Assembly: GCF_027474825.1 (NCBI RefSeq)
Contig: NZ_CP107030.1
Coordinates: 1,680,529 to 1,744,528, forward strand
DNA length: 64,000 bases
Source of the DNA: Maribacter halichondriae
GTDB lineage: Bacteria > Bacteroidota > Bacteroidia > Flavobacteriales > Flavobacteriaceae
Reading direction: 5' to 3'
The translations under genes were made by a program, and so were the position numbers. Below, piece by piece: positions 18,352 to 26,378 of the stretch. Every line of letters begins with the position of its first letter. Within the stretch, counting starts at the first letter, position 1. The notes beneath the pieces are model-generated. The model did not search any database, was not told the DNA's origin, and saw only the letters and a list, made by a program, of their open reading frames with translations.

Positions 18352-18801
18352 ATGAGCGATCTAAGAGCAAGGCCCAAGGCCAATTTTATACAAGAAACCG
18401 ATTGGCAAGAACTGTACATCTTGACCAAGCATTGGAAATCAGATTTACTATTTTATAAGGATGATCTTAAATTTTTGCATCATCTTATTGATAAATATTT
18501 TATCTGGATTACAAAAAAGAATAATTTAAAAGATGTTCAAAAAGTGGGAACAAGCATCTTGGCCGATACCAAAGAATGCCAACTGCTTTTGGAAAAAATA
18601 GATAAGCACCTTTCACATTTGGCAAACCTAATCGACGAACCCTTTAAAAATAATGCAGGTCAATTTCGCGATGAACACCAAGAATTGGAAGATGAAATCG
18701 CCCTGTTTACCAAGGCCGTTCGCAAAAACCGCAAACAATTGTTCACGGTTACCGAACACGTGCTTGACGATGAGCAGTTGGCACATTTGATGGAACGATA
18801 A
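18352..18801 (+). CDS. Helical stress-associated protein, paralogue 3 of 3
   Basis: 149 residues from the ATG at 18352-18354. An upstream ATG in frame at 18292 precedes the -7 element and cannot be used. All-helical and charged. It shares HWKSDLLFYKDDLKFLHHLI with the W-x-S-x-(L/F)-x-F pattern of the paralogues at 3252-3695 and 4324-4755, and a central KHLSHL turn in place of HEN. Function unknown. Confidence 0.65.
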   Translation: MSDLRARPKANFIQETDWQELYILTKHWKSDLLFYKDDLKFLHHLIDKYFIWITKKNNLKDVQKVGTSILADTKECQLLLEKIDKHLSHLANLIDEPFKNNAGQFRDEHQELEDEIALFTKAVRKNRKQLFTVTEHVLDDEQLAHLMER

Positions 18802-18831
18802 AAAAGAACGGTTTAGAAGCTTTCGGTTAAA

Positions 18832-19392
18832 CTATTTTCTCGCAACGATCATTCGATACCGCGTGGTTGACTCGTGACCGGTTTCTTTATCTTCCCACGT
18901 GTAATTGAACTTTATGTTGGTCAACCGTTCTAGTTTATTTTCAAAGTCGATCGCTTCATTTAGAATTTTGACTTTGTTTCCGGTATCTTGAATACAAGGT
19001 ATGATCAGGCAACCAGGTTTCACAGTTTTAATTGTGCTTTTAATGAGTCCAGTTTCTTTCTCCTTGTCCTTTTTTTGAAAATGAAACATACTGTCGAACA
19101 ATACAAAATCAAAGTCCTGATACTTGCTGAATTTGTGGATATCCGAAACCTTTCCTTTTAAATTCAATCCTTCTTTCTCGGCGACTTGCAACATTTGTTC
19201 GATTCCGACTTTGGAGTTATCTATTCCCATAACTTCGTATCCGAGCCTCGCAATCGGGATGGCATCTCGCCCCTGTCCGCAACCCATGTCCAATACTTTT
19301 CCTCTGGTCGGATAGTTGGCGAAAAAATCGATAAGCTCAGGATAGGGCTCGCCAAATAAATTTTCGGTCTTGTAATGGATATCGTAGCTCAT
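18832..19392 (-). CDS. Class I SAM-dependent methyltransferase
   Basis: 186 residues. The SAM-binding motif I is clear (GKVLDMGCGQGRDAIPIARLG), followed by the acidic ribose-binding GIDNSKVG and motif DFVLFDSMFHF. Length and order fit TehB-like small methyltransferases. The substrate cannot be read from the sequence. It lies 31 bp downstream of the glucokinase gene and is probably in its transcript. Confidence 0.8.
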   Translation of the reverse strand: MSYDIHYKTENLFGEPYPELIDFFANYPTRGKVLDMGCGQGRDAIPIARLGYEVMGIDNSKVGIEQMLQVAEKEGLNLKGKVSDIHKFSKYQDFDFVLFDSMFHFQKKDKEKETGLIKSTIKTVKPGCLIIPCIQDTGNKVKILNEAIDFENKLERLTNIKFNYTWEDKETGHESTTRYRMIVARK

Positions 19393-19423
19393 AATTGAAA
19401 AAATACTATTGTTTTTAGCCCGC

Positions 19424-20383
19424 TCAAACCTGAATCGCTCTCCACCCCAAAGCTGCCGCTCCCAAAACCGAATGATTACTGGGTCTATCGACCATCAAAA
19501 TCTTTACTTTACCCTTATAGGCGTGAAAAAGATTCCGCTGCATAGCGGCCTTAACTGGATTTAAAAGGATGTCGCCCGCTTTGCTGAGCCCTCCTAAAAG
19601 AATAAAGGCCTCGGGATCTAAATGTGCCGCAGTATCGGCCATTTGGGTTCCGAGAAATTCGGCGGTTTCTTCAAATGCCTTTAGGGCTATGGCATCACCT
19701 TTTATGGCGGCATCGGAAATAATTTCCCCCGTCATATCCTCAAAACTGATAGTTCTTAATTCTGAATCTGCGTTCATATCCGCAAGAAGTTCAAAGATGG
19801 TCCGCCGCATGCCCGTTACCGAAACATAAGTTTCGAGACAACCTTTTAGGCCACAGTTGCATTGCCTACCATTTGGCACGACATTGACGTGCCCTATTTC
19901 ACCTGCCATTCCATTTTGGCCGATGAGCAGTTCACCATTGGAAATAATACCACTGCCCAAACCTGTGCCCAGAGTCAAGACCACAAAATGCTCCATTCCC
20001 TTCCCCATTCCGAACTGCAATTCTCCCACGGCGGAGGCATTGGCATCGTTCGTCAGGGAAACAGGAAGGTCCAAAATTTTCTTGATCGAAGCCACCAAAG
20101 GCACATCATCGCCCCATCGAAAATTGACTGCGTGTTCCATGTTGCCCGAATATCCATTTGCATTGGGTGCGCCCACTCCAATGGCCAAAATTTTCTGGTC
20201 GGTATGAACTGTTGCTTTTAGGGCATTGATTTCCGATTCTAATTGTTTTTTAAAATCATCGAACGGTTTTTTTGCCTCCGTGGGAAATTTTCTTACCGAC
20301 AAAATTTCTCCCTTTCGGGATACCAATCCTAGTTTGGTATAGGTTCCGCCTATATCTAGGCCAAGTACAAATTCTTTTTCCAT
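19424..20383 (-). CDS. ROK-family sugar kinase (glucokinase-like)
   Basis: 319 residues. N-terminal phosphate loop LGLDIGGTYTKLGLV, catalytic Asp in LTNDANA, second ATP motif LGTGLGSGII, and the ROK zinc site with GHVNVVPNGRQCNCGLKGCLE. It should phosphorylate glucose or a related hexose with ATP. There is no DNA-binding extension, so it is a kinase and not a repressor. A divergent TGAY promoter (20401-20443) suggests stress-linked glycolytic entry. Confidence 0.87.
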   Translation of the reverse strand: MEKEFVLGLDIGGTYTKLGLVSRKGEILSVRKFPTEAKKPFDDFKKQLESEINALKATVHTDQKILAIGVGAPNANGYSGNMEHAVNFRWGDDVPLVASIKKILDLPVSLTNDANASAVGELQFGMGKGMEHFVVLTLGTGLGSGIISNGELLIGQNGMAGEIGHVNVVPNGRQCNCGLKGCLETYVSVTGMRRTIFELLADMNADSELRTISFEDMTGEIISDAAIKGDAIALKAFEETAEFLGTQMADTAAHLDPEAFILLGGLSKAGDILLNPVKAAMQRNLFHAYKGKVKILMVDRPSNHSVLGAAALGWRAIQV

Positions 20384-20400
20384 GCGAATCGAATGTAGTA

Positions 20401-20443
20401 CAAAAGAAATCCATATAAAAATTACAGCGCATGACCAAAGTCA
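20401..20443 (-). promoter_or_regulatory. Divergent TGAY promoter toward the ROK kinase
   Basis: The same palindrome as the plus promoter (20432-20443), read on the minus strand: TGACTTTGGTCA, 23 bp, TTCTTTTG (20401-20408; one mismatch). One operator may serve both directions. Confidence 0.6.
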
Positions 20444-20474
20444 TTTTAAAAGATGGCCCTTCGATATAGCTTTA
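20432..20474 (+). promoter_or_regulatory. TGAY-box promoter of the 20.5 kb gene pair
   Basis: TGACCAAAGTCA (20432-20443), 23 bp, TAGCTTTA (20467-20474). Confidence 0.85.
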
Positions 20475-20500
20475 GGGTCTAACCCAAAATCTACAACACT

Positions 20501-20773
20501 ATGAGAGCAACTGCACAACTACAAGATCTTTCTTCCGATTCATGCAAGCATGTTATCGTTCGAAATTTAAGTCGGATTCTGGACATCCGTATCTTGGATA
20601 TCGATGTCGAAAACAGGACGGTATCCTTTGTTTACGACAGCGTTTTGGCCCTTGAAAAGGCCAAGCGCGAACTTTGGCGCATCGGTTTTCCTGTCCTTCA
20701 TTGCTTATGTCAAGAGCCGAACCTGGGCAGACATCGAAATATGTCGGACACATCATCGGTCTTAGCAAATTAA
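20501..20773 (+). CDS. Small HMA-like protein lacking the CxxC motif
   Basis: 90 residues. The part KHVIVRNLSRILDIRILDIDVENRTVSFVYDS fits the ferredoxin-like fold of heavy-metal-associated domains, ending in the usual RELWRIGFPV helix. The metal-binding CxxC loop is replaced by NLSRI, so copper binding in the usual way is unlikely. Cysteines occur only outside the loop (DSCKH, HCLC). Followed after 13 bp by a TerB-like gene. Confidence 0.55.
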   Translation: MRATAQLQDLSSDSCKHVIVRNLSRILDIRILDIDVENRTVSFVYDSVLALEKAKRELWRIGFPVLHCLCQEPNLGRHRNMSDTSSVLAN

Positions 20774-20786
20774 AAACATTGGTTTT

Positions 20787-21188
20787 ATGGAATATTCCGA
20801 AAAAATAGGCAACGAACTCTATCAAAACTTAGGGAAACTTTTCTATTCAGTAGCTATGGCCGACGAGAGTGTTCACACTAAAGAAATAGACAAACTGCGA
20901 AGTTTTATCAGAAAATATTGGCTCGATGTCGATGCCATTGAGGATGAATATGGCGAGGATGCCGCATTTCAAATAGAAACGGTATTCGATTGGCATTTGG
21001 ATAATGAAAAGGATGGAGACGAAACTTTCGCTGAATTCGAGGAATTCTATAAAGACCACGAAAAGAAATTCACTCCTTTTATCAAGGTCTTGATTTTGGA
21101 TACTGCCTATGCAATCGCCAATTCCTTTTCGGGTACGAACAAATCAGAATTAATCCTGTTGGGCAAATTGAGGCTAATATTGGAATAA
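20787..21188 (+). CDS. TerB-like protein
   Basis: 133 residues, helical and acidic. LGKLFYSVAMADESVHTKEIDKL and the C-terminal FIKVLILDTAYAIANSFSG with KSELILLGKL match the general pattern of TerB/tellurite-resistance-like domains, where acidic residues bind metal. Function in this setting is unknown; it shares the TGAY promoter of the HMA-like gene. Confidence 0.55.
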   Translation: MEYSEKIGNELYQNLGKLFYSVAMADESVHTKEIDKLRSFIRKYWLDVDAIEDEYGEDAAFQIETVFDWHLDNEKDGDETFAEFEEFYKDHEKKFTPFIKVLILDTAYAIANSFSGTNKSELILLGKLRLILE

Positions 21189-21223
21189 TGAACTACGTCT
21201 CCTACCCATACCACCGTCTATGT

Positions 21224-21267
21224 GTAACCAATGTTACCGTACACCTAATCAGCAGTTTATACCTTTA
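21224..21267 (+). promoter_or_regulatory. GTAAC-box promoter of the persulfide dioxygenase gene
   Basis: GTAAC-CAAT-GTTAC (21224-21237), 22 bp, TACCTTTA (21260-21267). The centre-to--7 distance equals that of the TGAY promoters. Confidence 0.82.
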
Positions 21268-21293
21268 CTGAAGTAAAACCAAAATAAAAGAGC

Positions 21294-22709
21294 ATGAAAA
21301 TAGAGCAAATTTATACCGGCTGTTTGGCACATGCGGCCTACTATTTAGAGAACAATGGTGAAGCGGCCATTTTTGACCCCCTTCGCGAAGTTCAGCCTTA
21401 TATCGACAGGGCGAAAAAAGACAATGCCAAAATCAAATACGTTTTTGAAACGCACTTTCACGCCGACTTTGTGAGCGGACATTTAGATTTGAAAAAGAAA
21501 ACGGGTGCACAAATTGTTTTTGGCCCAACGGCAAAACCGGGTTACGATGCGTTGACCGCGGAAGATGGTCAAATTTTTAACGTTGGAAATTATAAAGTGA
21601 AGGTCATTCACACTCCGGGGCATACGATGGAAAGTACGACTTACCTATTGATCGATGAGAATGGAAAGGAACATGGAATCATTACCGGAGATACCTTATT
21701 CATCGGAGACGTAGGAAGACCTGATTTGGCACAGCACGTCATTGCTGATTTAACGGAAGAAAAATTAGCGGGGCATCTCTATGATTCCCTTCGCAACAAG
21801 ATCATGCCGTTGAGCGATGATTTAATTGTCTATCCGAACCACGGTGCAGGTTCCGCCTGTGGAAAAATGATGAGCAAAGAAACTACGGATACATTGGGCC
21901 ATCAAAAAGAAACGAATTACGCCTTACGCCCAGATATGACGAAGGAGGAATTTATTAAAGAATTGTTGACCGGCTTGACCGCTCCGCCAAGTTATTTCCC
22001 GCAGAACGTTTTGATGAACATTAAGGGATATGATAGTTTGGACACGGTGATGGATCGTGCCAAAACCCCGTTATCAGTGGAAGCTTTCGAAGCCGCTGCC
22101 AATGAAACAGGGGCTTTAATGTTGGATACTAGGGATTCCAAGGATTTCGCCCAAGGATTCGTTCCGAACAGCATCAACATTGGTCTCGACGGAAGTTTTG
22201 CCCAATGGGTTGGCGAAATGATTCCCGATGTGAAACAGGAAATTCTCTTGATTACCTATCCAAACAAACAAGAAGAAGCCATTACCCGATTATCTCGTGT
22301 GGGCTACGACAACACCATCGGGTATTTGGAAGGCGGATTCGATAGTTGGAAAAAATCCAATAAGGATTTCGAGACCGTCGGTAGAATCGATGCGAAGGAA
22401 TTCGAGGCGGCTTTTAATTCAGAAAAACCATTGGTCATCGATGTCCGCAAGAAAAGTGAATTCGATTCAGAACATGTTATTGGTGCTTTAAATGTGCCAT
22501 TGAACGAAATCAATCGGCATTTGGCTCAATTTCCAAAAGACAAACCTTTTGTATTGCACTGTGCAGGCGGTTACCGAAGTATGGTCGCAGCATCCATCTT
22601 AAAACAAAGAGGATGGAACGATTTTGTAGATGTTGAAGGTGGCTTTGACGAAATGAAAAAAACCAGCATCGAGAAATCGGAATATGTTTGCCCGACTACG
22701 ATGCTTTAA
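21294..22709 (+). CDS. Persulfide dioxygenase-rhodanese fusion
   Basis: 471 residues. N-terminal metallo-beta-lactamase domain (1-240) of the ETHE1 persulfide dioxygenase type with metal ligands in ETHFHADFVSGH, HTPGHT and GDTLFIGDVGR. Two rhodanese domains follow (about 255-360 and 375-471). The first lacks an active-site Cys (LLITYPNKQEEA), the second has it in VLHCAGGYRS. It should oxidise glutathione or other persulfides to sulfite and move sulfane sulfur. Heads the sulfur block with peroxiredoxin, rhodanese and SQR. Confidence 0.88.
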   Translation: MKIEQIYTGCLAHAAYYLENNGEAAIFDPLREVQPYIDRAKKDNAKIKYVFETHFHADFVSGHLDLKKKTGAQIVFGPTAKPGYDALTAEDGQIFNVGNYKVKVIHTPGHTMESTTYLLIDENGKEHGIITGDTLFIGDVGRPDLAQHVIADLTEEKLAGHLYDSLRNKIMPLSDDLIVYPNHGAGSACGKMMSKETTDTLGHQKETNYALRPDMTKEEFIKELLTGLTAPPSYFPQNVLMNIKGYDSLDTVMDRAKTPLSVEAFEAAANETGALMLDTRDSKDFAQGFVPNSINIGLDGSFAQWVGEMIPDVKQEILLITYPNKQEEAITRLSRVGYDNTIGYLEGGFDSWKKSNKDFETVGRIDAKEFEAAFNSEKPLVIDVRKKSEFDSEHVIGALNVPLNEINRHLAQFPKDKPFVLHCAGGYRSMVAASILKQRGWNDFVDVEGGFDEMKKTSIEKSEYVCPTTML

Positions 22710-22734
22710 GAAGGAGTTTGCAGTCAGCAATTGC

Positions 22735-22935
22735 AGTTGGCAGTTTCGAGGGTGTCTTTGCGAGGAGCTTCTAGTTGATTGACGCAAGTAGAAAGGGTTA
22801 GATCGACGTGGCAAACTGCCTATTAGGAACACTAGAGGTATAATTCAGTAGGTAGCTTCGTGCCTCGCAATGACAGAAATAATAAACAGATTCCCGCCGA
22901 AGCCAGTCCTGAGCGCAGCCGAAGGGCGGGAATGA
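22735..22935. repeat. Intergenic repeat-like sequence
   Basis: Non-coding spacer with segments of the type TTTGCGAGGAGC...GTGCCTCGCAATGACAG and a G+C-rich inverted part (TTCCCGCC..GGGCGGGAA). The composition differs from the flanks and is typical of dispersed intergenic repeats in flavobacteria. A full copy count needs the genome. Confidence 0.45.
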
Positions 22936-22953
22936 TAATAAAACATAAATAGA

Positions 22954-23619
22954 ATGGAAACAACAGAAATTAAAACAACGACAATGCCACGGATCGGCGA
23001 CCAAGCTCCCGATTTTGAGGCCATAACTACGAAAGGGAAAATTAAATTATCCGATTTTGCCAAGGATAAATGGCTTGTGATGTTCTCACATCCAGCGGAC
23101 TTTACGCCAGTTTGCACCACAGAAATGAGCGGTTTTGCGACACGTAAAAAAGAGTTCGATGCCTTGAACACCGAGTTATTGGGTTTGAGTATTGACAGTG
23201 TACATGCCCATTTAGGCTGGGTCAGCAACGTGAGGGAAAAAACAGGAGTTTACTTCGACTTTCCGATCATTGCGGATATCGATATGAAAGTTTCAAAACT
23301 ATACGGAATGTTGCAACCGAACGAAAGTGAAACTGCTGCAGTTCGTGCCGTATTTTTTATCGATCCAAAGAAGAAAATAAGACTGATCATGTATTATCCA
23401 TTGAACGTGGGTCGTAATATGAACGAAATCTTACGTGCTTTGGAAGCCTTACAAACTTCCGATAAATATAAGGTCGCCATGCCTTTAGATTGGAAAAAAG
23501 GAGATAAGGTCATCGTTCCTCCGCCAAAAACGTTAGATGAAATGAATGCAAGGCTAAAAGACGATTCCATCGAATTGGTGGACTTCTATCTGGCAAAAAA
23601 AGAGTTAAACTATAATTGA
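22954..23619 (+). CDS. 1-Cys peroxiredoxin (Prx6 family)
   Basis: 221 residues, the usual size of Prx6. Peroxidatic Cys in the motif PADFTPVCTTE (about residue 52), GLSIDSVHAHLGWV and the long C-terminal extension with KGDKVIVPP. There is no resolving Cys at the 2-Cys position. It reduces peroxides in the cytoplasm. It follows the persulfide dioxygenase, which fits protection against products of sulfide oxidation. Confidence 0.9.
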   Translation: METTEIKTTTMPRIGDQAPDFEAITTKGKIKLSDFAKDKWLVMFSHPADFTPVCTTEMSGFATRKKEFDALNTELLGLSIDSVHAHLGWVSNVREKTGVYFDFPIIADIDMKVSKLYGMLQPNESETAAVRAVFFIDPKKKIRLIMYYPLNVGRNMNEILRALEALQTSDKYKVAMPLDWKKGDKVIVPPPKTLDEMNARLKDDSIELVDFYLAKKELNYN

Positions 23620-23660
23620 AACTGCCATCGGCAGGCAAGCTATTTTTGGTTGGTTGTTTT

Positions 23661-23700
23661 AAGGAAACGGTCATTTATTCAAACTTTGGCCGTTTCCTTT
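23661..23700 (+). terminator. Terminator-like hairpin after the peroxiredoxin gene
   Basis: Arms AAGGAAACGG (23661-23670) and CCGTTTCCTT (23690-23699), with one further mismatch-tolerant extension and an AT-rich loop. Confidence 0.6.
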
Positions 23701-23732
23701 AACAAAAAACCAACTGTTAAAAAACAAAAACT

Positions 23733-24077
23733 ATGTCATTTTTAAGCGCTCTTTTTGGAGCAAAAAACGAAACCTCGGACAAAATCGCCATTCTGGATCG
23801 AGATACATATGCAGAAGCAGTAACAGGTAAAAAAGTGCAACTGGTAGATGTGCGTACCGCCAATGAATTTAGGGGCGGACATATCAAGAACGCCATCAAC
23901 ATCGATTTTTTCAATGCGGGCAATTTCGCAAAAGCTTTTGAGAAAATGGATAAATCAAAACCGGTATATCTGTATTGTAGGTCCGGTGCACGCAGTCAAA
24001 AAGCAGCCAGACGATTAGTAGATATGGGCTTTTCGAAGATCTATGATTTGAAAGGCGGGTTTATGCGATGGCCTTGA
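23733..24077 (+). CDS. Single-domain rhodanese sulfurtransferase
   Basis: 114 residues, one rhodanese domain. The active-site loop CRSGARS (Cys near residue 83) is intact, preceded by VYLY, and VQLVDVRTANEFRGGHI marks the first half. It should carry sulfane sulfur as a cysteine persulfide. Part of the sulfur block. Confidence 0.88.
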   Translation: MSFLSALFGAKNETSDKIAILDRDTYAEAVTGKKVQLVDVRTANEFRGGHIKNAINIDFFNAGNFAKAFEKMDKSKPVYLYCRSGARSQKAARRLVDMGFSKIYDLKGGFMRWP

Positions 24078-24094
24078 TAGAAGTATTCAGTGGG

Positions 24095-24220
24095 CAGTAG
24101 CAGTGGGCAGTAAGCCCTTTTGAATGTCATTCAGAGCGTAGCGATGAATCCCACGCAATTCGCTTCAGGCACTAGCTAGATTGAGATTTCTCGTTCCTCG
24201 GAATGACAAATTAACGATGA
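24095..24220. repeat. Intergenic inverted-repeat element
   Basis: Contains TGTCATTCAGAGCGTAGC at the left and CCTCGGAATGACA at the right, so GTCATT/AATGAC forms the ends of a foldback. This pattern is a common dispersed repeat in flavobacterial genomes. No coding capacity. Confidence 0.45.
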
Positions 24221-24233
24221 AAACAATACAAAC

Positions 24234-24503
24234 ATGAAAACAACCATAATAGTCCAAAACCTAAAATGTGGTGGCTGTGCCAAAACCATAACTTCAAAAA
24301 TATCGGAAGTTGAAAATATATCCGATGTGTTGGTCGATGTGGAATCATCAAAGGTGTCGTTCGAATATCAAGATAGCAACGATGCAATTAAGGTAAAGGA
24401 TAAATTGAAAAACTTGGGATATCCATCCATAGATAGTAAAAATTCCATGGCGGCAAAGGCGATTTCGTTAGTAAGTTGTGCCACGGGAAAAATGTCGAAA
24501 TAA
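24234..24503 (+). CDS. Heavy-metal-associated domain protein (copper chaperone type)
   Basis: 89 residues. HMA fold with the metal-binding loop KCGGCAKT (CxxC) near residue 12 and the second half YQDSNDAIKVKDKLKNLGYPS. Probably binds Cu(I) and hands it to a partner. It could also serve c-type cytochrome or oxidase copper supply in this respiratory neighbourhood. A C-terminal tail with one more Cys follows. Confidence 0.8.
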   Translation: MKTTIIVQNLKCGGCAKTITSKISEVENISDVLVDVESSKVSFEYQDSNDAIKVKDKLKNLGYPSIDSKNSMAAKAISLVSCATGKMSK

Positions 24504-24559
24504 TAAGACTCAGGAAGCTAGAGCCAAGAGCCATGACTTCCTAAAATAAATAAAGAAAA

Positions 24560-25548
24560 ATGAAACGTTTCGTAGTATTTCTATCCGTATTAGTATTGAC
24601 AAGCTGTAAGGACTCTAAGAAATCAGAGTATAAATCCGTTGAATCTACTTCGGAAAAAGAGCTGGCGGAAGCCGTTCAATCGCATCCCGGAAAAAAGATT
24701 ATGGAAACGGAATGTTACATCTGCCATGACCCGAAGGCTTCTCAAGAAAGCATGATAGCGCCGCCTTTGGTCGCCGTAAAAAAATACTATATCGGTGAAA
24801 ATACCACTAAGGAACAATTTACAGAAGACCTTATCAAATGGGTCAACGATCCAGAGACGGAATCGAAAATGCCAGCTGCCCTCTTTGAATTTGGAAGTAT
24901 GCCCTACATACCCTACCCCGATGATGCCTTAGCACAAATAGCCGAATATATCTACGAATATGATATTGAGCGACCAAAATGGTACGATAAAGCTATTCAA
25001 GGAGAAAATGGTAAAGACCTCTGGATGAACAGGAATATCGTGTCCAAAGAAATTCAAGAAACCAATGCGCAGAAAGGACTGGCCTATGCCCAGACTACAC
25101 AAAAAGCTTTGGGGCAGCAGCTCATCAAAGCTATCGGAGAAAAAGGAACGGTCGGGGCCATCGAGTTTTGCAACACAAAAGCAATGGCACTTACAGATAG
25201 CATGTCCGTTATGAACAATGCCATTATTAAAAGGGTATCTGACAAACCAAGAAACCCGAATAACGAGGCCAATGAAGAGGAGTTAGGTTATATTAACTAT
25301 TATAAAAAACTAATTGCTTCAGGAAAAGAACCGAAACCCATCGTCAAAAGAGAACAGGGTGAGGTCGAATTTTACTATCCGATAACCACAAACGCGATGT
25401 GCCTACAATGCCATGGCAAACCGACCGAGCAGATAACCCTGAAACCTTGACAACCTTGCAAAGCCTGTATCCCAAAGATCTAGCCGTTGGTTATGATGCA
25501 AATGAGGTTCGCGGTATTTGGGTCGTGAATTTTGATGAGGAAAAATAG
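24560..25548 (+). pseudogene. Lipoprotein c-type cytochrome with DUF3365 domain (frameshifted)
   Basis: Lipoprotein signal with Cys at residue 16 (VLVLTSC). First heme site CYICH in the cytochrome c part, then a DUF3365 (Tll0287-like) domain with a second site CLQCH. After CHGKPTEQIT the frame breaks. With one more C in the run at 25437-25439 it continues PETLTTLQSLYPKDLAVGY and GIWVVNFDEEK to a stop at 25548, the normal end of DUF3365 proteins. Length 989 is one short of a multiple of three. Acts outside the inner membrane in electron transfer or redox sensing. Confidence 0.82.
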
Positions 25549-25590
25549 AATTCAAAATAAGCCATAAGCTGACTTACCCAAAATAGCAGT

Positions 25591-26271
25591 ATGAAAACCC
25601 AAGGCATGATCGGCGGTACTTCTTGGCATTCCACTATTGTTTATTATCGATTGATAAACGAACTCGTCGGGCAAAGAATCGGTGCTCAGGCCAATCCGCC
25701 CATGATTATCCATAGCATCAATATCGAAATAATGCGGGAACAAGATGCGGATAAAATCAATGCTAAATACCTTGAGGTATCCCAAAAATTGGAGCAGGCG
25801 GGAGCCGAAGCCATTGTAATCTGCGCCAATACTCCACATATGGCCTACGATTTTGTGCAACCAAAAATTGGTATTCCCATACTTCATATCGCCGGTGCCA
25901 CAGGAAAGGAAGCCACAAAACTAGGATTGAAAAAATTGGGGCTACTTGGAAATCGCCCGACCATGACCAAAGGTTTTTTTCAATCGCAGCTCTCAGCCAA
26001 CTATGGCATTGAAACAAATATTCCCGATGAGCTGTACCTTGACAAATGCCATGATTATGTTTCCAAAGAACTGACGCAAGGCCAGTTTACCGATCAAGCC
26101 AGAGACTTTTTTATCGAACAAATGAAATTCTTGAAAACCAAAGGCGCTGAGGGTATCATTCTTGGCTGTACAGAATTACCGATGCTAATTGGTCAAAAGG
26201 ATTTCGGCATTCCCTTGATAGCGACGACAAAATTGCACGCCCAAATGGCTGCAGATTTTATTCTTTCGTAA
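25591..26271 (+). CDS. Aspartate/glutamate racemase family protein
   Basis: 226 residues. Starts MKTQGMIGGTSWHSTIVYYR; the two catalytic cysteines of the family are in VICANTPHMA and ILGCTELPML. Length fits YgeA-type amino acid racemases. The substrate (aspartate, glutamate or another) cannot be told from sequence. Confidence 0.85.
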   Translation: MKTQGMIGGTSWHSTIVYYRLINELVGQRIGAQANPPMIIHSINIEIMREQDADKINAKYLEVSQKLEQAGAEAIVICANTPHMAYDFVQPKIGIPILHIAGATGKEATKLGLKKLGLLGNRPTMTKGFFQSQLSANYGIETNIPDELYLDKCHDYVSKELTQGQFTDQARDFFIEQMKFLKTKGAEGIILGCTELPMLIGQKDFGIPLIATTKLHAQMAADFILS

Positions 26272-26308
26272 ATTTTAACAGCGCATTTTAAGGCATCAAC
26301 AATCTTGT

Positions 26309-26352
26309 GTAACAAAAGTTGCTGTATTCTAAGAAAAGACGTGTTACTTTTA
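26309..26352 (+). promoter_or_regulatory. GTAAC-box promoter of SQR-like gene 1
   Basis: GTAAC-AAAA-GTTGC (26309-26322, one mismatch), 22 bp, TACTTTTA (26345-26352). Confidence 0.8.
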
Positions 26353-26378
26353 AGGATAAACAATAAACGACCCTAAAA

